Under the pieces are notes generated by a model. It made no database searches. It was not told the origin of the DNA and saw only the letters and a program-made list of their open reading frames with translations. The translations under genes were made by a program, and so were the position numbers. 64,000 nt of DNA from Psettodes erumei. Its lineage: Eukaryota > Chordata > Actinopteri > Pleuronectiformes > Psettodidae. The stretch spans positions 1,077,501 through 1,141,500 of the forward strand of contig JAFBJZ010000324.1 in assembly GCA_016785225.1 (NCBI GenBank). The letters are read 5' to 3'. This document shows positions 38,201 to 50,700 of the stretch, piece by piece. Every line of letters begins with the position of its first letter. Within the stretch, counting starts at the first letter, position 1.

Positions 38201-41200
38201 GCAAAATTGAGGATGTAGTTGGAAACCATAATGAGCCAGTTAATGTATTCATGATGTTGTTGCATTGTGTTTTTAGTCTGCCTCGTCAGCAGGTTTTAGC
38301 CTTTTTATTTATTTGCACATCGACACCATTAGGACATTAAAATGACTTTGCACCAGGGAGCTGACAGGGTAAAGCTCTAACAGGAAATGTGTAGAAAACT
38401 TCAGGTCCGTGTTGCGTGTCTGAAAGCAGCTTTTGTCGGTCACATATTGTGCGCCGTCGTTCGTCTGAGTGACAAACAGCTGCTCTGTCTCTCAGCCAAT
38501 CACTGAGCAGAGCAGACGCAGACTGGTGAGCCGCTCACTCGCTGGGCAGCACCGGTGACTCTCCTCTGTGTTAAGAAGCCATAGTTTGTCCCCCCTCCCT
38601 CAAAAAAAGTCATTAAATAGGTCCAATAATAGAACATGTTCACACCCATTCATTTTGAAAGAGCAACGCCCAGTGAGGAAACTGCCAAACCTCGGCCAGT
38701 TGACCGATGATCCATCTCACTCGAGCCCATCAGTCAGTCCGAACTTTTGGATGGATTGCCTTAAAAATGTGTTCGTGCTGCCCAGAGGATGATTCCTAAT
38801 GACTTTGGTGTGTTACAGCTTGTTATGGAGCCGTGGTTGTCTTCAGGTTGATGTTGTTAAACTCCTCCACTCTCTCTTGGAAGCCGTCTCTTTGTGGTGC
38901 AGACTGCATCATTAACCAGCACTTTTTCTCTCATCTCCACACTGAAGTTGTGATGAGTCACTCTTCAGTCCAGACTTCTGAAAGAGTCTGCTTCTGGAGC
39001 ACATGTAACTTGTACCATATTTATTATTGAAACTCCTTTTTTGCTGTCTGTATATTGATTGATGTTGTAAGCTTTCAAATTGCACATACAGAATGTAAAT
39101 ATTAAGATGAATAATTTTGATTTGTTATAGTCTGCATAACTAGAGGTTGGTATTTATCTGTCTATGGTGTGAAGCCGCTCAATGATGTCATAATATTAGA
39201 AATTTCACAACATGTTCAGGCAATATTGTACCGTTTATGGCTACCATGTAATTCTCCGGCCATGCAGGTATCATTCACGAGCTGCCAATGTTAATAACGT
39301 TCAGAAAAATACAGAGTTAGAGTGTTGTCAATTTTAATTCATCTCCATGGAAACATGTAAGGTCTTGTAGGTCCCTTCTCGTTGAGTGTTTCATCAGCAT
39401 CATCACAGGCAATGGGACAGGTCCACAAGTCCAGAGGATGGATGCTTATCTGCTCTGTCACCATGAGGTTGATGTTTGTGGTTTTGATTGAAATGTCTAA
39501 ACAACTGCTGGATTGATTAACAGACGGATGTTTCCCCTTTTGCCTGAATTTAGCGCATTTAGCTCATTTAGCTCAAAGCATTGCTACGTCTATGCCGTTG
39601 TACGTTGTGCTTCATGGAGCTGCTATCACATCGTAAACTGTCTCGTTATGAACCTCTTCTCCCTGTCTTCGTCTCTTAGCCCCCCTATCTGTCGAGCAGA
39701 GGGAGACCTGACTGACGGAAACCACAAGTTCTCACCGAACTCTGAATCGTCCATAGAGCCCCAGAAAACCTGCGGTGAGTCCGCCGCCGAAATTTCTACG
39801 CACGTTGTGCACGTGCACGCACTGCAGAGGCCAAATCATTTTAAAGCCTCATCCTTATTTGGGTCAGACGACCAAAGTTGCTTGATGCACTCCCTCTCTG
39901 CTGGTAATCCTATTAATCTACAGGAAGAGCTCTTACATGATGCAATACTTTCATCTCACCTCAATATTTACAGCTAATCTCTCTCGCGGCCTCTGCTGAC
40001 TGTCTTTGTCTCGCTCTCTCTCTCTCAGACGTGGTCTTTCATCTTTGTTTGGTCTGCACACTTTCTTCATTCCTTCAAGTGTCCCTGCTTTATTTGGGCC
40101 TTGCCATCTCTCATCCGTTAAGGTCTGCTGTGGATTGATTTGTTGTCTTCTCCCCATCTTTCAGGAGGCTTCTCTGAGACCTATGAAGCTCTTTGTGACT
40201 ACAATGGAATTGGCTGTAAAGAAGAAGTGCAGTGGGTGAGGAGATGTACAGGCTGTGTGAACACCACTTCAGCTTCTTGTGCTTTTATTAGATCTTAGGC
40301 TACTCCTATCTTTTGTGCAACAGTAGTGCCACATCCCTCCTACGTTCTGCCAGTTTGTTTCTTTTCCTCTCATCTTTCCTCTCTTTTTCTTTCTCCCTCT
40401 TGCCCTGCATCTCTGCTCCAGGATGTTGACACCATCTACCACTCTCAGGACAACAGGGAGTTCAACTTACTGGATTTCAGCCATCTTGACAGCAGGTGAC
40501 ATAGTTAACTGGTACCTTAACTGCACCCAGGCTCATTACAGCACACCAGTGTGCGCCGTTTGGAAAGTTGCAATTCACTTATGGCAAACTTGGACTGCAG
40601 CAGAGTACAGTGGCGTCAGCGTGGGTGTGCATTAAGTGTGCACTGTTTGTATTTGATTTGAAATGAAGCAGTGACAGTGGGGGGAACGTGCTGACTCTCA
40701 GCATTAATTTCAGGTTGTTTACTTCCGCTTCAGAGGGCATTTAGAGGACAGAGAGTTGCTGGACACAAACCAGTTATATTTAATTTGCGTTAGTTCTGCT
40801 GCTGTAAATGTCTGGCTGTCAGTAACTCAGATATCAGCTGTGCTATACCTGACCTTCTTGTTTAGGAGCTTTTGCCTTTGGAAAAACCTGCTCATTTGCA
40901 CTGGATATGTATTAGCTATGAATGTGTCGACAGTAAAGCTCAAAACAGTACCAGTGTAACTCAATCATGAATTCAGTTGCACTGAGTTGCGCGGTGTTAC
41001 TGTGTTTTCTTTCATCTTTTTTCGAGTAAAGCAGTGTGTGCCGGACCTCCTCCTCCCAGTGCACACTTTGTTTGGGTGCAGTGTGCACAGACACACGAGT
41101 TGCTCCTCTATTGCATTTCTGACAGCGTAGCCTGCTTGCTCAGGGCACATTTGCTGTCCCCAGAGGGTGACGCACCTCTCATTTTGAATGGAACTCTGTA

Positions 41201-44200
41201 TTATTAAACACCCAGTTGCAGTTCCCACCAATAACCACAGGTGCTGCGAGCAAACCGGGACCGAAGTCTCAGTGATTTTAACTGAAGCTGAAAATCCTCA
41301 CCTAACTTGTTTCATTGAAATCCATTGTGCTTGATGTGCAGACCCAGAACAATACCAATGCTGCATTGTCCTAATACTTCCTGACTCCCAGACACTTCCT
41401 CTTCATTCTGCATCTGACTGTTTTGCAAAAACGTTTCCCAGATGGTACGATGCACATCCCAGGCTGTCAGTCCTCATCTTATCTGATATTAGAGTGTCTA
41501 TTTGTCTAACAAGACCCTCCCTGGGTAAAATGCCGAGCACATTAGTCTTTTATTCTCTCTCTCTCTTGCTCTCTGTCCTGTGTCTCTGTTCACTTTTGTC
41601 AGAAGTTTGGGAAGATCATAGAGGAGGAGAATGATATGCTTGTCAGAGGCAGAATCCAGGGCTCAGAAACAGCTGTAAGAAGCCATATGTCTTCTCCTCT
41701 ACCCTCCCCACTGGTATCTTTTTTTTTTTAAAGTTCCCTGTTTCCTTTCTCAGACATATCAGGGAGGCGTATATGTGTCGCTCGAGAGCTGCCGTTCGTG
41801 AGAAGATGTGACGGCTGACATGCAAACGGAGAATTCAGCATAGCTTCCTTGTGTTTTTGTTTGAGGAATGTTTTGTCCTTCTCTGAGGCCGATGGAATCC
41901 TTTTCTTTCCCGTGTGCCGGCTGGAGAGGATACGTTCACGCTTAAAAATGCATGTCTCATCATAGGAGCGAAGCCTTGCTCTGCTGTTAAATCAAAAAGC
42001 CATTCATAGAAGCATGATTGCAGCAGCAGCTCATGAATATATTAATGTCTTTCATATTGAGAGCTAAAATCACGGACGTGGCTGTTGTTTTTCCTCCCAT
42101 ATTTTATACAGCATGTCATAAAGAGAGAGGCTTTGCAGGGGAAGCTCAGCCTCTGCTGTTTTTTTGTTGTTTTTTTTAAACATCTTCCTCTAATATATTG
42201 TTCCCTTGAGCACAAGTCCCAGCGCTCGAGACTTTATTCCTTCTTAATAGAGGAATTAAAGACAAAAGAAATACAAAAAGCTGGGAAACAATGAAGAAAG
42301 TGAGTGACTAAAGACTGATCTAAGAGCAGGGTTTTTCCATGATCATGTGCCAGAGGCTGTTTATGGTGCATTACTCGCTCCCTCCTCTCCTTGTCCTTCC
42401 ATATTTCCTTTCCCTCCATCTCCCCTGATGGAGCCCGTCTAGCGTTACTGCCAGTGACGGGGCGATGCTTTGTTTTTTTTTTTCTGCTGACTGCTGTCCG
42501 TCCAAATGCCGTCTCCGTCTCCGCTCACTCCTCCCCGACTGAAAGCGGACACCCTGTGGCTCTTGGCCCCGTCTCATCGTTTTGCGATCCGCTTCCTGTG
42601 TTTTCTCCTCCTTCATCATTTTCTTCAGCTCCCTTAGCACAAACACACGCACGCAAACTCACACACACACACTGTGCCCGTCTCCGTTCATTCCATCTGG
42701 TCACTGCAGGTCGACACCATGTTGTAGAGGGGATTGTGTGTGTGTGTAAGTCAAACGATTGTGTGCTTGTGGTGTAATGCTGCTTGTTTGTGTGAGAGAG
42801 AAATTGTTTGCCTCGTTGCCTCCTCGTTGGGGGCACGTCTCCTGTGTGTGCGTGCATGCACACACTCGTCTGGATGCATTGTCCAACTTTTCTCCAGCTT
42901 TGCATCTGGTTAGGTTTTTTTTTTTTTTTTCTGTTACTGAAGCGGGACGACACCTATTTCCTGTTTTGTAGAGTTAGACTGCAGCGTTCAGTCATTACAA
43001 TACAGCGCAGTCCTATTCTTCAAAATCCAAGCGTCTTCCACCTGGTGACAATCGCTGGTCAATCCAACTCGCAGGCAGAGGCTTTGAAATTGGTTATTAA
43101 TATTAATGGTGCCCAGAGGATAATTTCCAGTGATATTAGTGCCCTCTGACCTTTACTCTCATGCCACCAATGACACCAATTCCTCAAAAGTGCTATAAAT
43201 ATTCATTGTTCCCACTGGGTAAATAATAGCATTTTTGGTGACTCCTGCTAAACTTTTGTCTCATCACCACAAGACACAGTTCCATCCGTTCACAAGAAAT
43301 CTGGAAATCTAACAGACAGATTCATTCACTCTCCCCAGAGGATGAACCCCGGTTTATTGTGGACAAGTCGTAACCTTCCCTCAGCTCTTTGCCTCCGAGC
43401 CTTTTCATAATATAACAGGCTTGTCGCCATGAATTGTTCATGCTCCCGGGGAGACTCTGATTTGAATGACCCCTGTGAACTTTTCTCCAGTAGCACCTCA
43501 GGACAAACTCTGTATCTCAGCCCTGGTCTGCTGAGGTTGAATAATATGAAAATCATCCCTGGTGTTATGTCGTGCATTGCTTTAGGCTGTAATAAATGTT
43601 GGAGCAGGTTTGCTCGAAGGTCTTTTTTTTTTTTAAGGTTTTACTTTGCATGATGGCTTGCATGGTCTGTAATTAACGAATGGGACATGCTCATCTAACT
43701 CTGCGTGTTCCCCATTGGTTGTCATTGAGCCCTTATTCCAATCAGCATCCCGCCGCTTAATCCTAAACTCGATTTGATTCGCGTGGAGAGGTGAGCGCCG
43801 ACAGACCGACCCGCCGCGCCGGCGTGTCCTCACGTACGTACAAAACGCAGACGCGCTGCCGTGACCGAGTGAGACATCATGGAGGTCAATTACATGTCCT
43901 GCTGTCAAAACGGAGATCAACAGGCGGCGCTGATGATGAATCGTGACGTGCAGACGGTCAGAACGCACTGGTCTGACGTCTGGCTGTGTAAAAAAAAAAG
44001 GAACACAGCCTGTAGCCATGCTACTCCTCTGAGACCTGCTGTAATGGCCTGGCTACTGCAGTTTACTGGCAACAGGACCCCTCCCTGGCCAGATTACACT
44101 CTCTTTCCTTCCTCTCTCTTTCGCTCACTTTGTAGTTTCCCCTCCGTCTCCTCCGTCCTTGTCTTCCTCTCTGGGCTCGTTCCTCCCCCTCGCTCTGCGC

Positions 44201-44725
44201 CGCTGCTTGTTTGTCAGATGATGTATTGCAGGTGTAGCAGCGGTGTGGCTGTAGTTGGACCTCGGAGGATTCTCAAACTCTCTCTCTCTCTCTCATTCTG
44301 CCTCGCTCGCTCTTTGTACCTCACAGACACACACAGGGCTGTCTGCGGGCTCTGTGTCTGTTTATGTACCGGTGGATGTAGCAGTATTTGAGGTTTGTAG
44401 CTGGGATCAGACTGTGGCTTTATTGAATAATCCACTGACCCAGCCATCGATCGTTGCTTCTCTCTCTCCCCCTCGCTCTTCTTTTCTTTTTTTTCCGTCT
44501 TCCTCTTCTTCTTCCCTGCTTCTCCTCCTCAGCGGGACTGCAGTATCAGTCATCTTTTAGAAAGCAGCCCTGCCCATAGTGTTCTCCCCTGTCATGATGA
44601 TAAACTGCTTTTTACCAAACTGGGAGCAAAGAAAAAGTTTGGCCTACGATAATGTGAATTTATGGATCAATGACATCAAGTGGTTTTGAGCAGATGGAGT
44701 TTGCTAATGTAAAGATTTGAATCTT

Positions 44726-44779
<54 letters not shown>

Positions 44780-47700
44780 TCTCCATTCCAGGGACTTGGC
44801 GGTGATTGTGGCGTCCATCGCGTACAACACCTGGTTCACCAAGCTGTACTGCAAAGACATGCGCATAGTAACTATCTGTTTTTATCTCCCTCTCTTGTAA
44901 ACCTTGTTGCCAGATGTAGTTTTCTTTATCTACTTTTCCTCCCTTAAGGTTCCTCCGCCAGCAACAAATGTTGCAGATGCACATTTGTTCGCATCAACTT
45001 AACTGATCATTCAGCAAACTTCAGTCCAGTTGTGATGGAACAAAGTCTGTTGTATTAGATAAAAGTAAAGTTGAAAAAGCAAGATTGAGCGAGGACACTG
45101 ACTCAATATACCCTACACAAAGATGACGGGAATCTTTGTTAAATATTTATAATATGCATTAGTGCAAGTGGTGCACTACATGAAATGAATATTATTTGAA
45201 AGGCACAAGATCGAATATGTTTATCTCTGAAGTCCCTTAGAACTTGTTTCCCCGACAGTGAGTATCTTCTTGCTTGTCGTCCACGTTCCCTGACTGGATT
45301 CTTCCGTTTGAGCAGAAAGACTCCAGTCAGAAGTTTACGTGGTGTCTGTTTCTCATCAGGGGTCGGAGGTGGTGGACCAGGTTCTGCACACCGTCAGCAA
45401 GTCCAACAGTCTGGAGGAGCTCACTCTGGAGAACGCAGGACTCAAGTCGTAGGTTTTCCTCGCCATCGTCACCTCCCTCTGTTTAATCTAATTTCCGGCC
45501 TTTATCTTTCCCCCCGCACCTCCGCCTGTCAAATGCTTCTCCACCTCTCCTCCGTTGCCCTTTCTCTTCCGTCTCCCTTTCTCTTTCACCTGCGTCCTCT
45601 CTTCTCACCTCCGTCTCTCTCGTCTCACCTCCTCACCTTAGCTCATCTCACCTCTCCACTTCTCCTCACGCCTCCCACCCTCCCACCCTCCTCCCCTCCT
45701 CCCTCCTCTGCTTTCTTGACCTTTCCGATCCCATCTCTCCTCCCTTTTCTCTCCCTCTCGCCTCGCTTAACCTCCACTCTTTCATCCAATAAAGCTCCAG
45801 TAGAGCTCCCCTCTGTCTGTCCCCGGCAGGTATACTCTTTCTCCTCTGAAATGTTTTTGGGCTTTACCTGGCAAGACGTTTCACCCTCGATGTATGACTG
45901 GGATCATTTAGCAGTTTCCTTATTTACTGTTAATTGGGATGAATTGGCTGCCTCTGGGGAAGAAGATTTACTGCATCGTAATGATGCAGTTACCAAGTTT
46001 TTATACTTTCTCTGTATTAAATCACTTCCAATAGAGAGGGCAATTTTTATTAGAGGCTCTTCCACGAGCACTATGTCCAAAAGCTGAATAAGTACAATAT
46101 ACTAAGTGAAGTAAGATAATCAGTGTATGACCTATAAGGTGCCCCCTGAAATATGCTCTCTGATATGTGATTTTAAGTACACGCTTTAAAAATTATTGTC
46201 AACTCTAAAAGGGATTCTTGGGCACAAATATAGCACTGTAAAAATATGTGGAGTTATCGCCTTATAAAGATGTTATAGTGATCAGCAGCGATTAGCAAGC
46301 TGATGCCTTCTTACTCATCAAGACACATCGGTTTTGCATCATGAGGAGTTGTTTTTCCAACCAACAGATGAATGAGAGGATTCACTCTCCCTGCGTCGAC
46401 ATCTGACACTTATTTATGTATATTTATGTTTATAGTTTACTGAAAATGGTGATTTAGCAAAATTTTACAGTTAGCCAAATTAGCCAAAGTATTGTTTAAT
46501 TCAGCAAAAATCTCATGAATTAATTTGAAACAACAACAAAGAAATGACTGAGGAGCTGAGCAGGCTGGAGCAACAATTCACTGACGTTGCTTTGGATGCA
46601 GTTCGAGTCGATACCGGAAAATGTAGTTCCGTACCTGCCTCTTCTCTGTGATCATACAGTAGGTGACATTTTCCTTTACAGTACAAACATAAGTCAATGA
46701 GTAACACTGACATGCACGCTCGTTACCAAGACATGTAGTTTTATTTACTTTATCGAATGGATTAAAGTGAGTTAGAGAAATCTGTCCAGCAGATTGACTC
46801 GGGACTTGACTCAGGAGTGAATTAGCGATTCTGCAGAAAACTTAATTTACCTGTATCCGTTTGGTCCCCAGGGATTTTCCGCAGAAGATGGCGTCGGCTC
46901 TGTCGGAGAACCCTGCATCTGTGATTCACTCTCTCAACCTGGCTCACAACGCGCTGGACAACCAAGGTACCGGCCCAGCTCCCTCCCGCTGCTGGGAGCC
47001 GCCGATTGTTCTTTTTCTTTTACTTTGCCGCAGCTTTTGTTTTCTCTCAAAGAATTCAAAATCAATGTCTTTCCTCACAGAAGCCTTTCTCCCGCTTTCT
47101 CTTTGTTTTCCTCTGTTTCTCTCACATCTATCTTTTATGCTACATGTCTATGAGCGGCCGTGCTTCTCTTCAGAAAAATGCTTTTATTTTTTAGTCTCTT
47201 GCCACACAAACTGAACCGCTTTAGTCTTTCTAAACACACGTGCATGCACACACACGTGCACTTTGAAAGCATTTTAGCTCGCTCTGCCTGCGCTGCTGTT
47301 GTCATACATACACCTTTCTGCTCTGTGAGTGTGTGTGTGTGCACACGTGTTTGTACGCCAGGCATTGCATCACTCATGAGCTAACTTCTGTCCTCCAGTC
47401 TGATGTGTGTCACTTCCACTTGCGTCAGTGATTCCTCACGCTCTCACTTACCACCCTCCGTTTGTGTCTGTGTATTGACAGCTTGTGCACACAGACTGCA
47501 GCCTTATCACAATATGTATAGTAACAGCAGAGAATGACCTTCAGTGCTGTGCCTGTTTCCTTTTTTTTGCCTTTCAAAGTCAGAGCTGTGTTCATGCACA
47601 TTTAAAAAAAAAAACGAGATGAAAAAGAAAAACCAGGAGCCAGGTTAGACATCACCTTCAGTTCCATTTTTAATAAAGCAGAGCGTCTCTTCTCATCATC

Positions 47701-50700
47701 ATGGCTGCAATGTGTTTAATCTAATTGCTGAGCTGAAACTATACGTTATGTAATCTAGCTTGGCATATGGTATTCATATGGGTGTGTGTCCGCACTGACC
47801 GTGTGGGAGAGAGCGAGAGTGAAGTATGATGGTGTGATGTCCTTTTAGCTGTAGTGTACTTGTGGATTTAAGCACACGTAGTGTTTGCGTATGTTTTGGA
47901 GGAGGTGTGTTTAGAGAGGCTGCATTTCACGCCGACTCGCTGTCCTGCTCGTAACTCTTCACGAGGGGATGGGTGTAATGTGTAGATGAATCTGTCACGC
48001 TGTGGTTTTCCTCTTTAACTGATGAAGCAGTTTGGTCTTTTAAATGACAGAAAACATTATGTGTCCATTGCCAATGTCCCAAATGTGGCAGTTTGTTTTG
48101 TCACTTCACAACACCAGCAAATATTCACTTTTGATGGGTTGGAAGCAGTGAATTTGTTTTTGGCATTTTTCTTTTTGAAAGTGACATCAACAATTGATTG
48201 ATTACCCAAATACTTGCTGAGTCAACTAACTAATTAAACAGTTAAGCGTTTTCACTTTAGACTGATGGGTATAAGTGTATTTTTTGAGATTAACTAACTT
48301 TATCTTCTCTCTTCTACCCATCTATCCTCACACCAGGAGTGTCCAACCTGATCCAACAGGTGTGTCGCCTCAACAAGGGACTGCGCCTCCTCAACCTCTC
48401 CAAGACCTCCCTGTCCTCCAAGGGTAGGGGCGCTCCTCTGAGACACAACAGCCCCCAGTGGCTGCCACTGCACACAAACATGCACATGCTATTAATAAGC
48501 ATAGATGAAAGTCCAAATACATTTTGGAGCTGGCAAACATCTGCAGGGTGGAAGCTGCCTGTGAAAAAAAACAAACCAAAAAACAACAAAAAAACAGGTT
48601 TGAAACCACTTCTGCTCGAGAAAACAAAAAAAACCAATGCTGCCCCAATTGCAGTTCTATTTGGGCTGGCATTCACTCACACAGATAAACAGACCCATGC
48701 ATGCACAGTATGATCCATCCACCAAATAATAATCAGGCCAGAATCATAAGTAGTTGATCTGTTTTCCCCCCCTTCTTAAAATCTGATGCAGGCATTAGTG
48801 CAGTGTCCCAGTTCTGTTGCTCTTATCCCAGACAATACTGCCGCCCTCTCGAGTATTACAGCAGATAACACTGATACAGATGTAAATCCAGACATTAATA
48901 GCCAGATTGTGATGGTATTTTAGCCATTATAGCACATTTGAATTTGATTGTTTACAACATGAATGGGTAATTATTATGTTCATCTGATTTAGCTTATGTG
49001 ATGAATTTATTTTTTTTTTTTACTCAGTTAAAGAAGAGTTAATATGCTGCCCTGCAAAGGTAAAACACAGTGTTCAAAATACAAAATGTGATTATGGCGC
49101 CATGAAAGATTCAATCTGTGAAACATAAAATGAGTAAAATTCACAGTAACTACAGAACAAAGCAAGCTGAAGCACAGTACCTGCACACTGGCTGGTGGTC
49201 TCAGACCTCTGTGTGCATGTCACGGTCAGCGTCCTTCGTACCCTGCTCGTGCGTGGTGGGATATTAAAAGGCAGTGGATTGACACAGCACTTCAGGGGGA
49301 TACGCAGTGACGGTACTGACCTTGAATGCTGGTCGTTGGTATGACTTTGCAGGGGCCGGGCATTTTTTGTTGAATATTTATAGATCTCTCTCTCTCCCCC
49401 CTCCCCGTCTGGAAAACACCTACACATATGCTGCCACGGGCGCACACACACACCGAAGCCGTCTGTCTCAGAGATGCCATCAGACATGTAAACGGGCGCA
49501 CGCTTTTAACACCCGTGCTCCCACACACTTCTGAATGTCTCCACTTACAGCAGGATTGAGCCACTGATCGATAGATAGATGGAGTGGGTTCGGGGGGGGG
49601 ATTAGACACCCTGTCACCCTCTTCCCCTCATTTCCCCCCCTAATCGCCACAAATTAGGGATGAAGAGCTTAGTGACTCGCCAGCTTTCAAAGCGGCACTC
49701 GGAGGTGGTGGCTGCTCCCAGACACACTCCCCTAATGTAAAGGATGGGAGAAATACACTTCCTGCACCTGCTGGGGACAAACCAGGACATATGTGTGTGT
49801 GTGTGTGTGTGTCTGAATAACACACAGACAAGCAATGGTTGAAGACTTTCTTATTTGTTGCTGCCGTGAGATATTTCTTCCCGTGTTTTTATTGTGTCTA
49901 TATTTAATCCTCAACTTGCGGTGGCGTGCTGTGCTTTGCGTCAGCGTTGCAGGGCACGGATTTTAACGAGGTGTTCCTTCAGGCCTGTGGGTGTAATCGT
50001 GTAGTGATCTGATTTCAGAGAATGATTTTCTTTTCTTTTTTTTGCGGGGGGGTGGGTTGGCTTTCAGGGTGCACATGGATACTGGGCTCGGCTTCCTGGC
50101 TTCCCCCTGTGGTCTTTTCACACTAGCCCGCCATATCAGTTCCTCAATTATTTTATTTTTTCCCCACTGAGCTTTCCTCCCTCCTTCCATGATGAAGTTT
50201 GGTATTCATTAGTTGCTAATAAGTCACGTCCAGAGCATAAATAGGCCCGCTGACAAAAAAACCCAAACTAATTAAAAGGTGATTAAATGACTCAAGGATG
50301 CATATAACTTGTTTATCCTCACCCCTGTATCGCTTCTCCTCCCTCTGTCTTCTCCCTCTGTGTCCCCTCTCCTCCCCCACCTCCGATTAGGTGTTGTGTC
50401 TCTGTCTCAGGCGTTGTGCTCGAGCGACGACTACTCCAACTCCCTGCTGCATCTGGACCTGAGCAAGAACCCCGGGGTTCTGTCCGGAGAGGACGCCACA
50501 GTGAGGGCCACGCTGACGCACACGCACATTTTCACAGCCTATGAAAATTACTCTTTTTTTTTTTTTTTTTTTACTGTGGGTGTCCACCTGTCGCTTTAAC
50601 CCTGACTGGAGAACTAGCTCCATTCACTTTTTAATAACCCGTGCCCAACTCCTAATATTTGCATAATGGATTTGCATTTTTCTTTTGCTTGGTTAAAACC

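Larger units (their letters stand above)
36465..39679 (+). other. carmil3: carmil3 intron 5
   Basis: A 3,215-bp intron carrying two dispersed-repeat fragments near its 3' end (38745-38870 and 39425-39640). No exon-like segment with both splice sites and an open frame was noticed. Confidence 0.85.
40496..44791 (+). other. carmil3: carmil3 intron 8
   Basis: A 4,296-bp intron with a candidate poison exon at 41603-41674, a dispersed repeat at 43060-43370, a CpG-richer patch near 43790-43860, pyrimidine-rich stretches and a (GT)24 array abutting exon 9. Confidence 0.85.

Noticed and set aside
45308..46087. 259-codon plus-strand open frame over exon 10 and intron 10
   Set aside because: It crosses exon 10 in the wrong frame and then reads a pyrimidine tract (S, L, P-rich), which lacks stops by composition.
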